In this document: piece by piece, positions 62,196 through 64,000 of the stretch
Layout of the letters: each line of letters starts with the position of its first letter
Position numbering within the stretch: the first letter of the stretch is position 1
Source of the DNA: Microbacterium sp. SSM24
GTDB lineage: Bacteria > Actinomycetota > Actinomycetes > Actinomycetales > Microbacteriaceae
Assembly (NCBI RefSeq): GCF_025989145.1
Contig: NZ_JAPDNQ010000001.1
Coordinates: 2,108,001 to 2,172,000, forward strand
Direction: 5' to 3'
Length of the DNA stretch: 64,000 nucleotides
The notes under the pieces: generated by a model
What the model saw: the letters and a program-made list of their open reading frames with translations, nothing else
What the model was told of the DNA's origin: nothing
Databases searched by the model: none
Translations under genes and position numbers: made by a program

Positions 62196-63144
62196 GCGCG
62201 ACGCCGGGATGCGTCTCGAGGTAGGCCTCGAACGCCTCCGCCGACGTCTTGGCGGGCGTGAACCCGAAGTCGCGTTTGAGGGCCTCGTTCGCGAGGACCG
62301 GGCGGTAGCGCAGGAAGCCGACCTGTTCCGGTCCGTGGACGGTGAGGCGCAGCATCCGTCCCATGCGCAGCGCGAAGCCCAGGGCGCCGGGGCGCACCGT
62401 GAAGGTCGGCTTGCCCAGGCGCCGTGCGATCTCGTGCACGGTCAGGCGTCCGTCACCGGCGACGTTGTAGATGCCGGCGGGTCCGTCGGTCGCGGCCCGG
62501 GCCATCGCCCCGGCGACGTCGTCCGCCCAGACGAACACGAACGGGGAGTCCGATCCGCGGATCGCGAGGATCCGCCTGCCGTTCCACAGCGCGGTGATCT
62601 GGTTCTGCACGGTCGGGCCGAGGATGGTGCCGATGCGGAACACCACCTGCTCCAGCTCGGGGTGCTGCCGGCGGATCTCCGCCAGCATCTCCTCGACGAG
62701 GCGCTTGTGCTTCGAGTACGGGAACTCGTCGTTGCCGCGCACCGCGTCGGTCTCGCGGAGCCATTCCGGATTGTCGGCGTGGTAGCCGTAGGCCGCGCCC
62801 GACGACGACACGACGATCCGCCGGACCCCCGTGGCGACGCACGCGTCGACCACATTGCGCGTGCCGTCGACGTCGACGCGGTACTCGAGATCGTGATCCC
62901 GGCCCGGGTTCACGATCGCGGCGAGGTGCACGACCACGTCGATCGCGTGCCGTTCGAGCAGAGGGGCGAGACCGGCGGGCCGGGTGACGTCGCAGTCGTC
63001 GTAGACGACTCCCTCGATCGGATGCTCCGGCCGGCGTACGTCGCCGGCGACGACGAGATCCACTCCGGGGTGGGCGACGAGCGCGGCGACGACGGAGGAG
63101 CCGAGGAAACCCGCACCGCCGGTGACGAGGACGCGCGCGCTCAC
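62188..63144 (-). CDS. NAD-dependent epimerase/dehydratase-family protein
   Basis: A 318-residue extended SDR. VSARVLVTGGAGFLGSSVVAALVAHPGVDLVVAGD is the GxxGxxG site. VVHLAAIVNPGRD, VVSSSGAAYGYHADN and EFPYSKHKRLVEEM (YxxxK) are conserved. The C-terminal half resembles proteins acting on sugar-nucleotide or mycolic-type SDR substrates; the substrate is unknown. The GTG start overlaps the stop of the upstream transporter gene by four bases, so the two are coupled. Confidence 0.85.
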   Translation of the reverse strand: MSARVLVTGGAGFLGSSVVAALVAHPGVDLVVAGDVRRPEHPIEGVVYDDCDVTRPAGLAPLLERHAIDVVVHLAAIVNPGRDHDLEYRVDVDGTRNVVDACVATGVRRIVVSSSGAAYGYHADNPEWLRETDAVRGNDEFPYSKHKRLVEEMLAEIRRQHPELEQVVFRIGTILGPTVQNQITALWNGRRILAIRGSDSPFVFVWADDVAGAMARAATDGPAGIYNVAGDGRLTVHEIARRLGKPTFTVRPGALGFALRMGRMLRLTVHGPEQVGFLRYRPVLANEALKRDFGFTPAKTSAEAFEAYLETHPGVARR

Positions 63145-64000
63145 CGGGTCGGGTCCTCGGCGATGCCGGGGGTCGCGGCATCCGTCGGGCCGGCGGCGAG
63201 CGCGTGCCGGGTCGCATCGCCCTTGGCGGATCCGGTGCAGCGCCGGGTGTGACGCGCCCACAGCGCGGCGACGATGAGCCCGGCGATGATGTCCCAGATG
63301 CCCCACCATCCCGCGACGATCGCCATGCCGCCGAGTCCGCCGAAGAACGCGAACACCAGCCCGAGCCCGAGTCCGGCGTTGCGGATGCCGACCTCGAAGG
63401 TCATGGCCTTGCGCTCGCGGGTGCCGAGGCCTCCGGCGACGGCGGTGCCGTAGCCGATCGCGAGCGCGACGGCATCGTGGATCGTCACGACGAGGATGAT
63501 GATGCCGAGGAACGTGACGAAGAACGTCCAGTTGCCGATGAGCGCGGCGAGGATGAACCCCACGAGCGCGAGCAGCGAGAACCACTTGACGAACGGCTGC
63601 ACCTTGGCCGCGAACGCCGGGAACCTATGGCGGATGAACAGGCCCGCGGCGAACGGCAGGCCGATGATGAGGAAGATGTCGAGCAGCATCGCCCACGCGT
63701 TGAGCTCGACGGCCTCGAGGAGCGTCCTCGCGGTCGGGTGGAGCGAGCCCCAGAAGGCCACGCTCAGTGGCAGGGCGAAGATGTAGATCACGTTCGACAC
63801 CGCGGTCATCGACACCGACAGCGCCACGTTCCCGCCGGAGCGGTGGGTGAGCACCTGGGAGATGTTGCCGGGCGGGCAGCACGCGACGAGGATCATGCCC
63901 AGCGCCATCGAGGGCGTCACCGGCAGGATCAGCGTCAGGCAGAAGGTCACGGCCGGCAGCACGACCAGCTGCGCCAGGATCGCGATCACGAACGGCTTGG
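63141..64000 (-). CDS. BASS-family (bile acid:sodium symporter-like) transporter, 5' end missing
   Basis: About 286 residues are present; the frame runs off the window end, so the N-terminus is missing. Helices and motifs of the BASS/SBF fold are visible: MALGMILVACCPPGNISQVLTHRSGGNVALSVSMTAVSNVIYIFALPLSVAFW and ALAIGYGTAVAGGLGTRERKAMTFEVGIRNAGLGLGLVFAFF, the latter with the E..IRN sodium-site segment. A polar tail of about 40 residues ends the protein. The carried anion is unknown. It is coupled to the epimerase gene. Confidence 0.85.
   Translation of the reverse strand, partial: KPFVIAILAQLVVLPAVTFCLTLILPVTPSMALGMILVACCPPGNISQVLTHRSGGNVALSVSMTAVSNVIYIFALPLSVAFWGSLHPTARTLLEAVELNAWAMLLDIFLIIGLPFAAGLFIRHRFPAFAAKVQPFVKWFSLLALVGFILAALIGNWTFFVTFLGIIILVVTIHDAVALAIGYGTAVAGGLGTRERKAMTFEVGIRNAGLGLGLVFAFFGGLGGMAIVAGWWGIWDIIAGLIVAALWARHTRRCTGSAKGDATRHALAAGPTDAATPGIAEDPTR

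Overview
This 64 kb window looks like a chromosomal segment of a high-GC actinobacterium, most likely Microbacteriaceae and probably Microbacterium or a close relative. The reasons are: base composition near 70% GC; frequent GTG and TTG starts; many genes whose -10 box lies 6-8 nt before the start codon (leaderless transcripts); a NusG with a long acidic N-terminal extension; a RamB-like regulator; actinobacterial SdhCDAB; and the constantly recurring words GGATGCC/GGCATCC. No phage, plasmid, transposase or CRISPR signature was found. The assignment is inferred from gene content, not from a 16S sequence.

Layout. 1-6.4 kb: polyamine/GABA catabolism (GABA aminotransferase cut by the window edge, flavin amine oxidase, universal stress protein, APC permease, semialdehyde dehydrogenase). 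6.5-10.4 kb: TPR protein, tRNA-Trp, then secE-nusG-rplK-rplA. 10.4-14.4 kb: nitronate monooxygenase-like protein, a polar amino-acid ABC importer, acylphosphatase. 14.4-17.5 kb: DUF1801-like protein, divergent lysE/lysG-type exporter and regulator, quinone-oxidoreductase-like protein. 17.6-19.9 kb: MarR repressor and DHA2 drug exporter behind three palindromic operators. 20-24.1 kb: YqaJ-like nuclease, RamB-like regulator, divergent GTP-dependent PEP carboxykinase. 24.3-29.3 kb: two ABC systems facing away from a shared operator region, with a 71-aa HTH protein. 29.2-32.6 kb: an SDR-type oxidoreductase divergent from a tetR-membrane protein-SRPBCC-DUF4166 operon. 32.7-36.8 kb: small membrane protein, then the riboflavin operon ribD-ribE-ribBA-ribH under an FMN riboswitch. 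36.9-41.3 kb: SorC-type regulator, glpD, glpK. 41.3-48.6 kb: Fpg/Nei glycosylase, acetyltransferase, a DUF559 nuclease-like gene flanked by palindromes, trpS, exonuclease III, YihY-type membrane protein, MFS transporter. 48.6-52.2 kb: sdhCDAB. 52.4-53.5 kb: mannose-1-phosphate guanylyltransferase. 53.7-62 kb: nucleoside uptake and salvage (BMP lipoprotein, ABC ATPase, two permeases, cdd, deoA, add). 62-64 kb: NAD-dependent epimerase and a BASS-family transporter cut by the window end.

Most genes are housekeeping or ordinary metabolism. Genes inside operons are tightly coupled, with ATGA, GTGA, TTGA or TGATG overlaps. The less explained parts are the inter-gene repeats: several gaps between convergent genes hold 20-27 bp inverted repeats, and at least two of these repeats have relatives elsewhere in the window. 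The DUF559 gene sits between two palindromes built on the same ACTCAGGAT core. Two genes (trpS and the epimerase) are followed by short tandem repeats that copy their own stop-codon region. The SDR/TetR/SRPBCC/DUF4166 cluster and the small HTH protein between two ABC systems are the best candidates for uncharacterised functional units. No clearly new defence or mobile system could be demonstrated from sequence alone.
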